In this document: positions 18,629 through 27,795 of the stretch, piece after piece | Layout: each line of letters starts with the position of its first letter | How positions within the stretch are numbered: position 1 is the stretch's first letter | Source of the DNA: Herbaspirillum sp. meg3 | GTDB taxonomy: Bacteria > Pseudomonadota > Gammaproteobacteria > Burkholderiales > Burkholderiaceae_D | Reading direction: 5' to 3' | Assembly: GCF_002257565.1 (NCBI RefSeq) | Contig: NZ_CP022736.1 | Span: forward strand, 4,216,001 to 4,280,000 | Length of the DNA: 64,000 nucleotides | Notes under the pieces: generated by a model | What the model was told of the DNA's origin: nothing | Databases searched by the model: none | The model's input: the letters and a program-made list of their open reading frames with translations, nothing else | Made by a program: the position numbers and the translations under genes

Positions 18629-19777
18629 ATGAAAATCACCAAACTGACCACCTTTATCGTTCCACCGCGCTGGTGCTTCCTGAAGATTGAAACCGACGAA
18701 GGCATCGTCGGCTGGGGTGAACCGGTCGTCGAAGGCCGCGCACACAGCGTCGCTGCCGCCGTGGAAGAACTCGCCGACTACCTGATCGGCAAAGACCCGC
18801 GCCACATTGAAGATCACTGGACCATCCTCTATCGCGGCGGCTTCTACCGCGGCGGCGCCATCCACATGAGCGCACTGGCCGGCATCGATCAGGCCCTGTG
18901 GGACATCAAGGGCAAGGCGCTCGGCGTGCCGGTCAGCGAATTGCTGGGCGGCCCGGTGCGTGACAGCATCCGCGTGTATTCGTGGATCGGCGGCGATCGT
19001 CCCGCCGACACCGCAAAGGCCGCCAAGGATGCCGTCGCGCGTGGCTTCACCGCCGTCAAGATGAACGGCACTGAAGAACTGCAATTCATCGACACCTATG
19101 ACAAAGTCGAAGCCACGCTGGCCAACGTCGCCGCCGTGCGTGAAGCCGTCGGTCCGAACATCGGCATCGGCGTCGACTTCCACGGCCGCGTGCACAAGCC
19201 AATGGCAAAAGTGCTGATCAAGGAACTGGAGCCATACAAACTGATGTTCATCGAAGAACCGGTCTTGAGCGAAAACTACGAAGCCCTGAAAGAGATCGCC
19301 CATCTGACCGCGACGCCGATCGCGCTGGGCGAACGTCTGTATTCACGCTGGGATTTCAAACGCATCCTCAGCGAAGGCTACGTCGACATCATTCAGCCTG
19401 ACGTCTCGCACGCCGGCGGCATCACCGAAACACGCAAGATCGCCACCATGGCCGAAGCCTACGACGTCGCGCTGGCGCTGCACTGCCCGCTCGGTCCGAT
19501 TGCGCTGGCAGCTTGCCTGCAGGTCGATGCGATCTCGTACAACGCTTTCATCCAGGAACAAAGCCTCGGCATTCATTACAACGAAAGCAATGACTTGCTC
19601 GACTACGTCACCAAACCGGAAGTGTTCAGCTACAAAGATGGCTATGTGACAATTCCGAACGGGCCTGGGCTGGGTATCGAGATCAATGAAGAGTATGTGA
19701 AGCAGCGTGCAGAAGTCGGTCATCGCTGGCGCAACCCCATCTGGCGACACAAAGACGGCAGCTTCGCCGAATGGTAA
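18629..19777 (+). CDS. dgoD: D-galactonate dehydratase (enolase superfamily)
   Basis: 382 residues, full length for DgoD. Metal-binding acids lie in GVDFHGRV, IEEPVL and GERLYSRW. The catalytic His of VDFHGR and the second in LALHCPLGP mark the galactonate dehydratase branch. It dehydrates D-galactonate to 2-keto-3-deoxy-D-galactonate for DgoK. It is 123 bp after dgoA, with no strong ribosome site visible before the ATG. An imperfect hairpin follows the stop. Confidence 0.94.
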   Translation: MKITKLTTFIVPPRWCFLKIETDEGIVGWGEPVVEGRAHSVAAAVEELADYLIGKDPRHIEDHWTILYRGGFYRGGAIHMSALAGIDQALWDIKGKALGVPVSELLGGPVRDSIRVYSWIGGDRPADTAKAAKDAVARGFTAVKMNGTEELQFIDTYDKVEATLANVAAVREAVGPNIGIGVDFHGRVHKPMAKVLIKELEPYKLMFIEEPVLSENYEALKEIAHLTATPIALGERLYSRWDFKRILSEGYVDIIQPDVSHAGGITETRKIATMAEAYDVALALHCPLGPIALAACLQVDAISYNAFIQEQSLGIHYNESNDLLDYVTKPEVFSYKDGYVTIPNGPGLGIEINEEYVKQRAEVGHRWRNPIWRHKDGSFAEW

Positions 19778-19816
19778 AACCTGTCGGGGTCCTACTGCGG
19801 ACCGCGAACAGGTTTC
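19777..19816 (+). terminator. Probable terminator or 3' hairpin after dgoD
   Basis: AAACCTGT (19777-19784) pairs with ACAGGTTT (19808-19815), with an inner GGTCC/GGACC stem. The T-rich tail is weak (CGATCTCTTTG). It is followed 45 bp later by another hairpin, GCGGCCCG/CGGGCCGC (19862-19893), just before the MFS gene. Confidence 0.55.
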
Positions 19817-19948
19817 GATCTCTTTGAGTTCGCACGATTCTCTTCAATATATTTCATCCAAGCGGCCCGTATCTGCTCAGCAGAGCGGGCCGCAGCCACG
19901 TAAAATAGCGGTTTCCTTCCGCAGTAAAACCCATCAGGACTTTCAAGC

Positions 19949-21109
19949 ATGCATTGGCCTCTCTTCGCCCTCGCCGTCGCTGCCTTCGGCATCGGCACTA
20001 CAGAATTTGTGATCATGGGGCTGTTGCCTGATGTCGCGCGCGACCTCGGCGTGTCTGCGCCGGCGGCCGGCATGCTGGTCTCCGGCTATGCGCTGGGCGT
20101 GGCAGCGGGTGCGCCGGTACTGGCGATTCTCACCGCCAAGTGGCAGCGCAAGCGCGCTCTGGTCGGTTTGATGTGCCTGTTCATTCTTGGCAACGTGCTG
20201 TGCGCGATTGCGCCCAACTACAACTTCCTGATGGTGGCGCGCGTGGTGACGGCGTTCTGTCACGCCGCGTTCTTCGGCATCGGTGCAGTTGTGGCGGCAG
20301 AACTGGTGCCACGTGAAAAGCGCGCCCAAGCTGTGGCGCTGATGTTCACCGGCCTCACTGTCGCCAATATTCTCGGTGTGCCGTTCGGCACGGCGTTAGG
20401 ACATGCCGCCGGTTGGCGCTCGACTTTCGGGGCGATCACGCTGATCGGCCTTGCCGCCGTCATCATGCTGTGGGTCTGCCTGCCGAAAAAGATCGCCATG
20501 CAAGGCGGCAGCATTTTCAAGGAATTCCGCGCCATCATTCATCCGCAGGTTCAATTGGCGCTGCTGACCAGCACGCTGGCCTCGGTCAGCATGTTCAGCG
20601 TGTTGACGTATATCGCCTACATCCTGCTCGACGTCACCGGTTTCACCGCGCATCAGGAAAGCTGGGTGCTGCTGCTGTTCGGTGCGGGCATCACGGTCGG
20701 CGGTCTGATCGGCGGACGTCTGGCGGATTGGCGCTTGATGCCGGTGCTGTTTTCGATGTTCGTCTGCATCGCGCTGATCCTCGTGCAATTTTCGTGGAGC
20801 AGCCACTACCAGTTACCGACGCTGATCACCATGTTCGTCTGGGGTGCGTTCTCGTTTGCGGTGGTACCGGCGGCGCAGATTCGTGTGCTGGATAAGGCCA
20901 AGGACGCGCCAAATCTGGCGTCGACCCTCAATCAGGGCGCCTTCAACGTCGGCAATGCCACTGGCGCATGGTTGGGCGGGCTGGCGATTTCGGCGGGCCT
21001 GCCGTTGACCGATCTGCCGCTGCTGGGCGCGGGCGTGTCGGTGCTGGGCTTTTTAACGGTGTTGACATCGGCCATGCTGGATCGGCGTGCAGCGCGCGCC
21101 GCGGCGTAA
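19949..21109 (+). CDS. MFS exporter, AraJ/YdhP-like DHA1 family
   Basis: 386 residues with 12 predicted TM helices and the opening LFALAVAAFGIGTTEFVIMGLLP, characteristic of the AraJ/YdhP/PbuE group of sugar-, purine- or drug-efflux carriers. AGGAC precedes the ATG. It stands alone between the galactonate genes and czc; it may export sugar or a derivative, but substrates of this group are poorly predictable. Confidence 0.85.
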   Translation: MHWPLFALAVAAFGIGTTEFVIMGLLPDVARDLGVSAPAAGMLVSGYALGVAAGAPVLAILTAKWQRKRALVGLMCLFILGNVLCAIAPNYNFLMVARVVTAFCHAAFFGIGAVVAAELVPREKRAQAVALMFTGLTVANILGVPFGTALGHAAGWRSTFGAITLIGLAAVIMLWVCLPKKIAMQGGSIFKEFRAIIHPQVQLALLTSTLASVSMFSVLTYIAYILLDVTGFTAHQESWVLLLFGAGITVGGLIGGRLADWRLMPVLFSMFVCIALILVQFSWSSHYQLPTLITMFVWGAFSFAVVPAAQIRVLDKAKDAPNLASTLNQGAFNVGNATGAWLGGLAISAGLPLTDLPLLGAGVSVLGFLTVLTSAMLDRRAARAAA

Positions 21110-21110
21110 T

Positions 21111-21148
21111 TTGGGTGTTCTGAAAAAGTCCCGTTATAATGCGCTGCC
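21111..21148 (+). promoter_or_regulatory. Strong sigma-70-like promoter abutting czcI
   Basis: TTGGGT (21111-21116), 18 bp, then a perfect TATAAT (21135-21140). Transcription would begin about 21147, immediately at the czcI ATG (21149), and no ribosome site is visible. This predicts a leaderless message. Confidence 0.55.
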
Positions 21149-21508
21149 ATGAAACGCTATGTCCTCATTTTCCTGCTGATGCTGCTGCCCCTCCAGTTTT
21201 CCTGGGCGGCCGTGGCATCGTATTGCCAGCATGAAAGTAATCCCGCTGCAGAGCACGTCGGCCATCATGCCGCTGCCGACAACAAGCTGGGTCAGGACAG
21301 CGACAAAAATGGCGACAGCAAGCTCAACACCGGCAGCGACGCCGATTGCAGTTTCTGCCATTTTTCCTGCAGCAAGCCGATGAATTCGCACGCGGCTTGG
21401 ACGCCTCCCCTGCAGGAAAAGAATAGCTTCACTCCCTCATTACCCCCGCTGTATCTCTCCCACATCGGGGAATCCCCCGAAGAGCCCGACTGGAAACTCG
21501 CCGCTTAA
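21149..21508 (+). CDS. czcI: CzcI-like small periplasmic protein of the metal-efflux operon
   Basis: 119 residues. Signal peptide MKRYVLIFLLMLLPLQFSWAA is followed by a mature part with YCQHE, HVGHH and CSFCHFSCSK, i.e. several His and Cys. Length, signal sequence and position directly before czcC match CzcI. CzcI proteins are linked to regulation of czc expression; the biochemical role is unclear. Confidence 0.78.
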   Translation: MKRYVLIFLLMLLPLQFSWAAVASYCQHESNPAAEHVGHHAAADNKLGQDSDKNGDSKLNTGSDADCSFCHFSCSKPMNSHAAWTPPLQEKNSFTPSLPPLYLSHIGESPEEPDWKLAA

Positions 21509-21585
21509 GCCGGCGGGTCGTCTTCCTTTTTTCATACCACTGCTGACCGCTCGCCGAATTCCTTCCCTTTCATCCGGAGAATTCG

Positions 21586-22818
21586 ATGTACACCCGTTTC
21601 TACCCGCTGGGACTGGCGCTTCTGCTCGCCTGCCCGGCCTACACGCATGCGCAGGAGGCGGCAACGCCTATCACACTGAGCAATGCCGTCGCGCTCGCGC
21701 TCGACAACAATCCTGAACTGTCTGCCGCCCGGCACGAACTGGAGGCGGTCGACGCCACCGTCACACAAGCCGGCGCACGCCCCAATCCCGAACTGTCGAC
21801 GCTGATGGAAGACACGCGCAAAAGCACGCGCACCACCACCATTCAGCTCAACCAGCCGATTGAACTCGGCGGCAAACGCGCCGCCCGCATCGGCGCCGCC
21901 GAACGTGCACGCGAGGCCGCACGCATCGAGCTCACCATCCGGCGTGATGAAATCCGCATCGCCGCCACGTCGGCGTTCTTCACGGTGCTGACAGCACAGG
22001 AACGCCGCCGTCTGGCGCAGGAATCCGCCGACCTTGCCCGTAGCGCCGCCGACGCCACCGGCCGTCGCGTCACTGCCGGAAAGATCTCACCGGTGGAAGA
22101 AACCCGTGCGCGTGTCGCCGCTGCCTCTGCACGGCTGGAGCTGAGCCAGGCCGACGGCGAACTCGACCTCGCGCGCCGCCGCCTCGCCGGCCTGTGGGGC
22201 AATGCCCAGCCGCGCTTCACGCTGGCCGAAGGCACCGCCGGACAATTGCCGCCGCTACCGGCTATCGCCGATATCGCGGAACGCAGCGCCGATGCGCCGC
22301 AACTGCGGCTAGCCCGGATCGAAGTCGAACGCCGTCAGGCATTGAGCAAGATCGAAAGCAGCAAACGCATTCCGGATGCCACGCTAAGCCTTGGCAGGAA
22401 GCGCGATGAAGAAGCCGGCCGCAGCATGTGGGTGGTCGGCGTGTCGATGCCGCTGCCTTTCCTCGACAGTAATCGCGGCAACCTGGAAGAAGCATTGCGC
22501 CGCACCGACAAAGCACGTGACGAACTGGCCGCTGCCGAGACGCGCCTGCGCACCGACATCGCGCAGGCGTATGAAAAACTGCGCAACGCCCATGCCGAAG
22601 TCGCCGTCCTGCACAGCGACATCCTGCCCGGCGCGCAGAGCGCCTACGCCGCCGCCGGCAAGGGCTTCGAACTCGGTAAGTTCAATTTCCTGGAAGTGCT
22701 CGACGCCCAGCGCACCTTGTTCCAGGCGCGCTCGCAATACCTGCGTGCGATCTCCGACGCCCACCTTGCCTCGGCCGAACTGGAGCGCCTGCTCGGTTCC
22801 GCTGGCCCCAACCAATAA
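21586..22818 (+). CDS. czcC: Outer-membrane factor of RND metal efflux, CzcC (TolC family)
   Basis: 410 residues. Signal peptide about 1-23 (ends THA), then two OEP repeats rich in Ala/Arg/Glu coiled-coil heptads (about 90-200 and 290-400). GGAG lies before the ATG. It forms the outer-membrane exit duct for the CzcBA pump. No lipobox Cys is seen. It is 12 bp ahead of czcB. Confidence 0.88.
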   Translation: MYTRFYPLGLALLLACPAYTHAQEAATPITLSNAVALALDNNPELSAARHELEAVDATVTQAGARPNPELSTLMEDTRKSTRTTTIQLNQPIELGGKRAARIGAAERAREAARIELTIRRDEIRIAATSAFFTVLTAQERRRLAQESADLARSAADATGRRVTAGKISPVEETRARVAAASARLELSQADGELDLARRRLAGLWGNAQPRFTLAEGTAGQLPPLPAIADIAERSADAPQLRLARIEVERRQALSKIESSKRIPDATLSLGRKRDEEAGRSMWVVGVSMPLPFLDSNRGNLEEALRRTDKARDELAAAETRLRTDIAQAYEKLRNAHAEVAVLHSDILPGAQSAYAAAGKGFELGKFNFLEVLDAQRTLFQARSQYLRAISDAHLASAELERLLGSAGPNQ

Positions 22819-22830
22819 CCGGACGCCATC

Positions 22831-24126
22831 ATGACCAAGAAACAGAAACTCACCCTCGCCGCGATTGCGGCCATCACGGCGCTGCTGGCCGCACTGATCC
22901 TGCTCAGCGGCGCAAGCAAATCCGCACCGGCTGATGCCCATGCCGAAAGCGGCCATGACCATGCTGCAGAAAAAACCACCAAGGACGATCGCAAAGAAGA
23001 AGGCCATAAGGAAGCCAAAGACGAGCATGGCGACCACAAAGACGACGATGAGAAAGGTCACGACGACAAGGGTCACGATGAAAAGGGTCACGAAGAAGAC
23101 GGCAAGATCGCCTTCAACGAACAGCAACTGAAAACCGCCGGCATCGTCCTCGACACCGCCGCGCCCGGCCGCATCCGCACCAGCCTGCAACTGCCCGGCG
23201 AAATCCGCTTCAACCAGGACCGTACCGCGCACGTGGTGCCCAAGGTGAACGGCGTGGTCGAATCGGTCAGCGCCAATCTCGGCCAGCAGGTGAAGAAGGG
23301 ACAAGTACTCGCTGTCGTCAGCAGCAGCACGGTGTCGGAGCAACGCAGCGAATTGCTGAATGCGCAGCAGCGACTGACGCTGGCGCAGGCGACCCACGCG
23401 CGTGAGAAAACCCTGTGGCAGGAAAAAATCTCCGCCGAACAGGATTACCTGCAAGCCGGACAGGCATTGAAGGAAGCCGAAATTGCCGTGCGCAATGCAC
23501 AGCAAAAGCTGGCCGCCATCGGTGCAGGTACAAGTTCTTCAGGACTGAACCGCTATGAGATCCGCGCCCCCTTCGACGGCATCGTCGTCGAGAAGCATCT
23601 CGCGCTCGGCGAAGCAGTGAAGGAAGACGCCAGCATCTTCACCATCTCCGACCTGTCCAGCGTCTGGGCCGAAATCACCGTCGCCGCACGCGACATGAAC
23701 GCCGTACGCGTGGGTGAAAACGTTACCGTCAACGCCACCGCGTTCGCCTCCAGCGCCAGCGGCAAGATCGCCTACGTCGGTGCGCTGCTGGGTGAACAGA
23801 CACGTACCGCCAAGGCCCATGTGATCTTGCCCAATCCCGGCAACGCCTGGCGTCCCGGCCTGTTCGTCAACGTCGAGGTGCTGGCGCAGGAAATCGAGGT
23901 CGCGCTCGCCGTCGCCGCCGATGCGGTGCAGTCGGTCGAGCAGAAACAGGTGGTCTTCGTGCGTGTTGCCGACGGCTTCAGGAAACAGGAAGTGACATTG
24001 GGCCGCACCGACGGCAAGCGTGTCGAGATCATCAAGGGCCTCAGCGCGGGTGATGTCTACGCCGCCGCAGGCAGCTTCGTCATCAAGGCTGAACTGGGCA
24101 AGGGGAGCGCCGAACATGCGCACTAA
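22831..24126 (+). CDS. czcB: Periplasmic adaptor of RND metal efflux, CzcB
   Basis: 431 residues. An N-terminal hydrophobic anchor (about 8-28) is followed by a His/Asp/Glu/Lys-rich stretch (about 35-92) with many H-D and H-E pairs, a likely metal-binding tether. Then come the lipoyl-type hairpin (VPKVNGVVESVSANLGQ near residue 135), a helical hairpin and beta-barrel. It links CzcA to CzcC and may hand over Zn, Co or Cd ions. A second lipoyl half begins at IRAPFDGIVVEKH. Confidence 0.88.
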   Translation: MTKKQKLTLAAIAAITALLAALILLSGASKSAPADAHAESGHDHAAEKTTKDDRKEEGHKEAKDEHGDHKDDDEKGHDDKGHDEKGHEEDGKIAFNEQQLKTAGIVLDTAAPGRIRTSLQLPGEIRFNQDRTAHVVPKVNGVVESVSANLGQQVKKGQVLAVVSSSTVSEQRSELLNAQQRLTLAQATHAREKTLWQEKISAEQDYLQAGQALKEAEIAVRNAQQKLAAIGAGTSSSGLNRYEIRAPFDGIVVEKHLALGEAVKEDASIFTISDLSSVWAEITVAARDMNAVRVGENVTVNATAFASSASGKIAYVGALLGEQTRTAKAHVILPNPGNAWRPGLFVNVEVLAQEIEVALAVAADAVQSVEQKQVVFVRVADGFRKQEVTLGRTDGKRVEIIKGLSAGDVYAAAGSFVIKAELGKGSAEHAH

Positions 24127-24277
24127 AACCTGCTTGATATCTTACTGCGAGGCCATGATCCGGCGTCGGGCGGTGCTCGGAATCCTCATGTACTCAAGTA
24201 CATTCCAAGGATTCCAACTGAGCTCCGCTCCGGCCGCCACCGGCTGATGGCCTCTCGCTACAGATCTCAAGCAGGTT
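24127..24277. repeat. Long imperfect palindromic element between czcB and czcA
   Basis: The outer ends AACCTGCTTGATATC (24127-24141) and GATCTCAAGCAGGTT (24263-24277) are inverted copies with one mismatch. Inside, GCGAGGCCAT pairs with ATGGCCTCTCGC, GGAATCCT with AGGATTCC, and the tip TGTACTCAAGTACA is a tight dyad. The whole 151-bp unit can fold into one branched hairpin. It begins at the base after the czcB stop. It has no coding capacity of note and looks like an inserted palindromic repeat (MITE-like) or a processing/attenuation element. Confidence 0.65.
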
Positions 24278-24334
24278 CTAAACCCATGCTTCATCCCTAC
24301 TTCATCTCCCACTCCGAGCGAGAAGGACACTCCC

Positions 24335-27300
24335 ATGTTTGAACGCATCATCCGCTTCGCCATCGAGCACCGATGGCTGGTCTTGCTGGCCGTCTTCGGC
24401 ATGGCGGCCTACGGCGTCTACAGCTATCAGAAGCTGCCCATCGACGCCGTGCCCGACATCACCAACGTCCAGGTACAGATCAACACCTCCGCGCCCGGCT
24501 ACTCGCCGCTGGAAACCGAGCAGCGCATCAGCTTTCCGATTGAAACGGTCATGTCCGGTCTGCCCAATCTGGAGCAGACACGCTCGCTGTCGCGCTACGG
24601 CCTGTCGCAGGTGACGGTCATCTTCAAGGACGGCACCGACATCTACTTTGCACGCCAGTTGGTCAACGAACGCATCCAGGAAGCGCGCAGCAAGCTGCCG
24701 TCCGGTATTGATCCCGCGATGGGACCGATCTCGACCGGTCTCGGCGAAATCTACCTGTGGACGGTTGAAGCCAAAGACGGTGCGAAGAAAGCCGACGGCA
24801 CGCCCTACTCGCCCGCCGACCTGCGCGAAATCCAGGACTGGATCATCAAGCCGCAACTGCGTAATGTCACCGGCGTGACCGAGATCAATTCCATCGGCGG
24901 CTATGCCAAGGAATACCACGTCGCCCCTTCCCCGGCCAAGCTGGCCTCGTACGGCCTGACGCTGCAAAACGTCGCCGCCGCGCTGGAACGCAACAACGCC
25001 AACGTCGGCGCCGGCTACATCGAGAAGCGCGGTGAACAATACCTGATCCGCGCACCGGGACAGGTGGCTTCGCTCGACGATATCCGCAACATCATCCTCG
25101 GCAACGTGCAAGGCGTGGCGATCCGCATCCGCGACGTGGCCGAGGTCGGCATCGGCCGTGAACTGCGCACCGGCGCCGCCACAGAGAACGGCCGCGAAGT
25201 GGTGCTCGGCACCGTCTTCATGCTGATCGGCCAGAACAGCCGCACGGTGTCGCAAGCGGTCGACAAGAAGATGGCCGAGATCAACCGCTCGCTGCCCGAA
25301 GGCGTACAGGCCGTCACCGTATACGACCGCACAGTGCTGGTCGACAAGGCCATCAATACCGTCAAGAAAAACCTCATCGATGGCGCGGTGCTGGTGATCG
25401 CGGTGCTGTTCCTGTTCCTCGGCAACATCCGCGCAGCCGTGATCACGGCGATGGTGATTCCGCTGGCGATGCTATTCACCTTCACCGGCATGGTGTCCAA
25501 CCACGTCAGCGCGAACCTGCTGAGCCTGGGCGCGCTCGACTTCGGCATCATCATCGACGGCGCCGTCGTGATCGTGGAAAACTGCGTGCGCCGCCTGGCC
25601 CATGCGCAGCAGCATCACGGCCGGCCGCTGACGCGCAGCGAACGCTTCCACGAAGTCTTCGCAGCCTCGCGTGAAGCGCGCCGCCCACTGCTGTTCGGCC
25701 AGCTCATCATCATGATCGTGTATCTGCCGATGTTTGCGCTGACCGGTGTCGAAGGCAAGATGTTCCAGCCGATGGCCTTCACCGTGGTGGCAGCCTTGCT
25801 GGGCGCGATGATTTTGTCGGTCACCTTCATCCCGGCGGCGATTGCCCTGTTCATCGGCGACAAGGTCGACGAAAAGGAAAACGCCCTGATGCGCGCCGCC
25901 AAGCGCGCCTACGCGCCGCTGCTGCAAGCCTCGATGCGCAACAAGCCGGTGGTGCTGTCGCTGGCGGGGGCCGTGATCGTCCTATGCTCGTTGCTCGGCA
26001 CCAAGCTGGGCAGCGAGTTCGTGCCCAGCCTCAACGAAGGCGACCTGGCGATCCAGGCCTTGCGCATCCCCGGCACCAGCCTGACGCAATCGGTGGAAAT
26101 GCAGCAGCAGCTGGAACGCACGCTCAAGGACAACTTCCCCGAGATCGAGCGCGTGTTCGCCCGCACCGGCACCGCCGAAGTGGCGTCCGACCCGATGCCG
26201 CCGAACATCTCCGACGGCTACATCATGCTCAAGCCAGAAGACCAATGGCCCAAGCCGCGCAAAACCCGCGACGAACTGATCATCGCCATCCAGGAAACCG
26301 TCGCCACCCTGCCCGGCAACAGCTACGAGTTCTCGCAGCCGATCCAGTTGCGTTTCAATGAACTGATCTCGGGCGTGCGCAGCGACGTCGCGGTCAAGGT
26401 CTTCGGCGACGACATGGACGTGCTCAACGACACCGCCGCCAAAATCGCCGGTGCCTTGGGCAAGATCCCCGGCGCAACCGAAGTCAAAGTCGAGCAATCG
26501 ACCGGCCTGCCGATGCTGACCGTCAAGATAGACCGCGAGAAGACCGCCCGCTACGGCCTCAACATCGGCGACGTGCAGGATACGATCTCCATGGCCATCG
26601 GCGGCAAGGAAGCCGGCGCGCTGTTCCAAGGCGACCGCCGCTTCGACATCATCGTGCGGCTGCCGGAAAACGAACGCAACGACCTCGACGCCATCAAGCG
26701 CCTGCCGATCCCCTTGTCGCACAGCGACGGCAAGCTCAGCTACATCCCGCTGGGCGAAGTAGCCGACTTCAACATCGCCCCCGGCCCCAACCAGGTCAGC
26801 CGCGAAAACGGCAAGCGCCGCGTCGTCGTCAGCACCAACGTGCGCGGACGCGATCTCGGTTCCTTCGTCGACGCCGCCGCCGCCGGCATCGCCGCGCAGG
26901 TAAAAATCCCGGCCGGCTATTGGATCGCCTGGGGCGGCCAGTTCGAGAACTTGCAGTCGGCAACGCAACGCCTGCAAATCGTCGTGCCGGTCGCCTTGCT
27001 GCTGGTGTTCGTCCTGCTGTTCGCGATGTTCAACAACGTCAAGGACGGCCTGCTGGTCTTCACCGGCATCCCGTTCGCCCTGACCGGCGGCGTGCTGGCG
27101 CTGGCGATGCGCGGCATCCCGTTGTCGATCTCGGCCGCCGTCGGCTTCATCGCGCTGTCAGGCGTGGCGGTGTTGAACGGCCTGGTCATGATCGCCTTCA
27201 TCCGCACCCTGCGCGAAGAAGGCCGCTCGCTCGACGACGCCATCTTCGAAGGCGCCATGACGCGCCTGCGACCGGTACTAATGACCGCACTAGTGGCGTC

Positions 27301-27550
27301 GCTGGGATTCGTGCCGATGGCGTTGGCAACCGGCACCGGCGCGGAAGTGCAACGGCCGCTGGCGACGGTGGTCATCGGAGGGATTTTGTCGTCGACGTTG
27401 TTGACGTTGCTGGTGTTGCCGTTGTTGTATCGGTTGGTGCATGCGGGGGATGCTGAAGATGGCGATGCGGTTCGCGCATCGTCGTCCTGGTATAGCCGAT
27501 TGCGCGACTGGATGCGTGGCAGAATACGTCGAAGGGCGTCAACGAATTAA
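24335..27550 (+). CDS. czcA: RND heavy-metal efflux pump, CzcA
   Basis: 1071 residues, full length for HME-RND pumps. It has 12 TM helices in two halves with large periplasmic loops after TM1 and TM7. The DFGIIIDGAVVIVEN stretch in TM4 (about residues 400-415) carries the Asp-Asp-Glu pattern of the divalent-cation HME1 group (Zn/Co/Cd). It starts 58 bp after the palindromic element, with GAAGGA before the ATG. Proton-driven export of metal from periplasm or cytoplasm via CzcB and CzcC. No two-component regulator lies nearby. Confidence 0.93.
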   Translation: MFERIIRFAIEHRWLVLLAVFGMAAYGVYSYQKLPIDAVPDITNVQVQINTSAPGYSPLETEQRISFPIETVMSGLPNLEQTRSLSRYGLSQVTVIFKDGTDIYFARQLVNERIQEARSKLPSGIDPAMGPISTGLGEIYLWTVEAKDGAKKADGTPYSPADLREIQDWIIKPQLRNVTGVTEINSIGGYAKEYHVAPSPAKLASYGLTLQNVAAALERNNANVGAGYIEKRGEQYLIRAPGQVASLDDIRNIILGNVQGVAIRIRDVAEVGIGRELRTGAATENGREVVLGTVFMLIGQNSRTVSQAVDKKMAEINRSLPEGVQAVTVYDRTVLVDKAINTVKKNLIDGAVLVIAVLFLFLGNIRAAVITAMVIPLAMLFTFTGMVSNHVSANLLSLGALDFGIIIDGAVVIVENCVRRLAHAQQHHGRPLTRSERFHEVFAASREARRPLLFGQLIIMIVYLPMFALTGVEGKMFQPMAFTVVAALLGAMILSVTFIPAAIALFIGDKVDEKENALMRAAKRAYAPLLQASMRNKPVVLSLAGAVIVLCSLLGTKLGSEFVPSLNEGDLAIQALRIPGTSLTQSVEMQQQLERTLKDNFPEIERVFARTGTAEVASDPMPPNISDGYIMLKPEDQWPKPRKTRDELIIAIQETVATLPGNSYEFSQPIQLRFNELISGVRSDVAVKVFGDDMDVLNDTAAKIAGALGKIPGATEVKVEQSTGLPMLTVKIDREKTARYGLNIGDVQDTISMAIGGKEAGALFQGDRRFDIIVRLPENERNDLDAIKRLPIPLSHSDGKLSYIPLGEVADFNIAPGPNQVSRENGKRRVVVSTNVRGRDLGSFVDAAAAGIAAQVKIPAGYWIAWGGQFENLQSATQRLQIVVPVALLLVFVLLFAMFNNVKDGLLVFTGIPFALTGGVLALAMRGIPLSISAAVGFIALSGVAVLNGLVMIAFIRTLREEGRSLDDAIFEGAMTRLRPVLMTALVASLGFVPMALATGTGAEVQRPLATVVIGGILSSTLLTLLVLPLLYRLVHAGDAEDGDAVRASSSWYSRLRDWMRGRIRRRASTN

Positions 27551-27552
27551 AA

Positions 27553-27593
27553 TGAAAACGCTCCACAACAAAGTCGTTGTGGGGCGTTTTTTA
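27553..27593 (+). terminator. Terminator after czcA
   Basis: A long stem AAAACGC-CCACAAC / GTTGTGG-GCGTTTT with a 6-nt loop and T run starts about 5 bp after the czcA stop. Confidence 0.9.
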
Positions 27594-27795
27594 ATATTTT
27601 TCTGCTTCTAGCCGATTGCGGCCATCCATTTCATATAAGCCGTTACTCTCGAGTAGCTTTTCAGCGGCTCTTGACGCAATAAATTGACCACGTTTTTGAT
27701 GGATTTTTACGCACCTGTAGGGCATTTCTTTGCTACGGTATGACCATTGCCTATTCGCCTCGCTTTGGGGCAATGGCGACCTTTTAGGGCTGCAC

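Noticed and set aside
22934..23110. Repetitive CAYGAY-type DNA in czcB
   Set aside because: It encodes the His/Asp/Lys-rich metal tether of CzcB, an expected feature.
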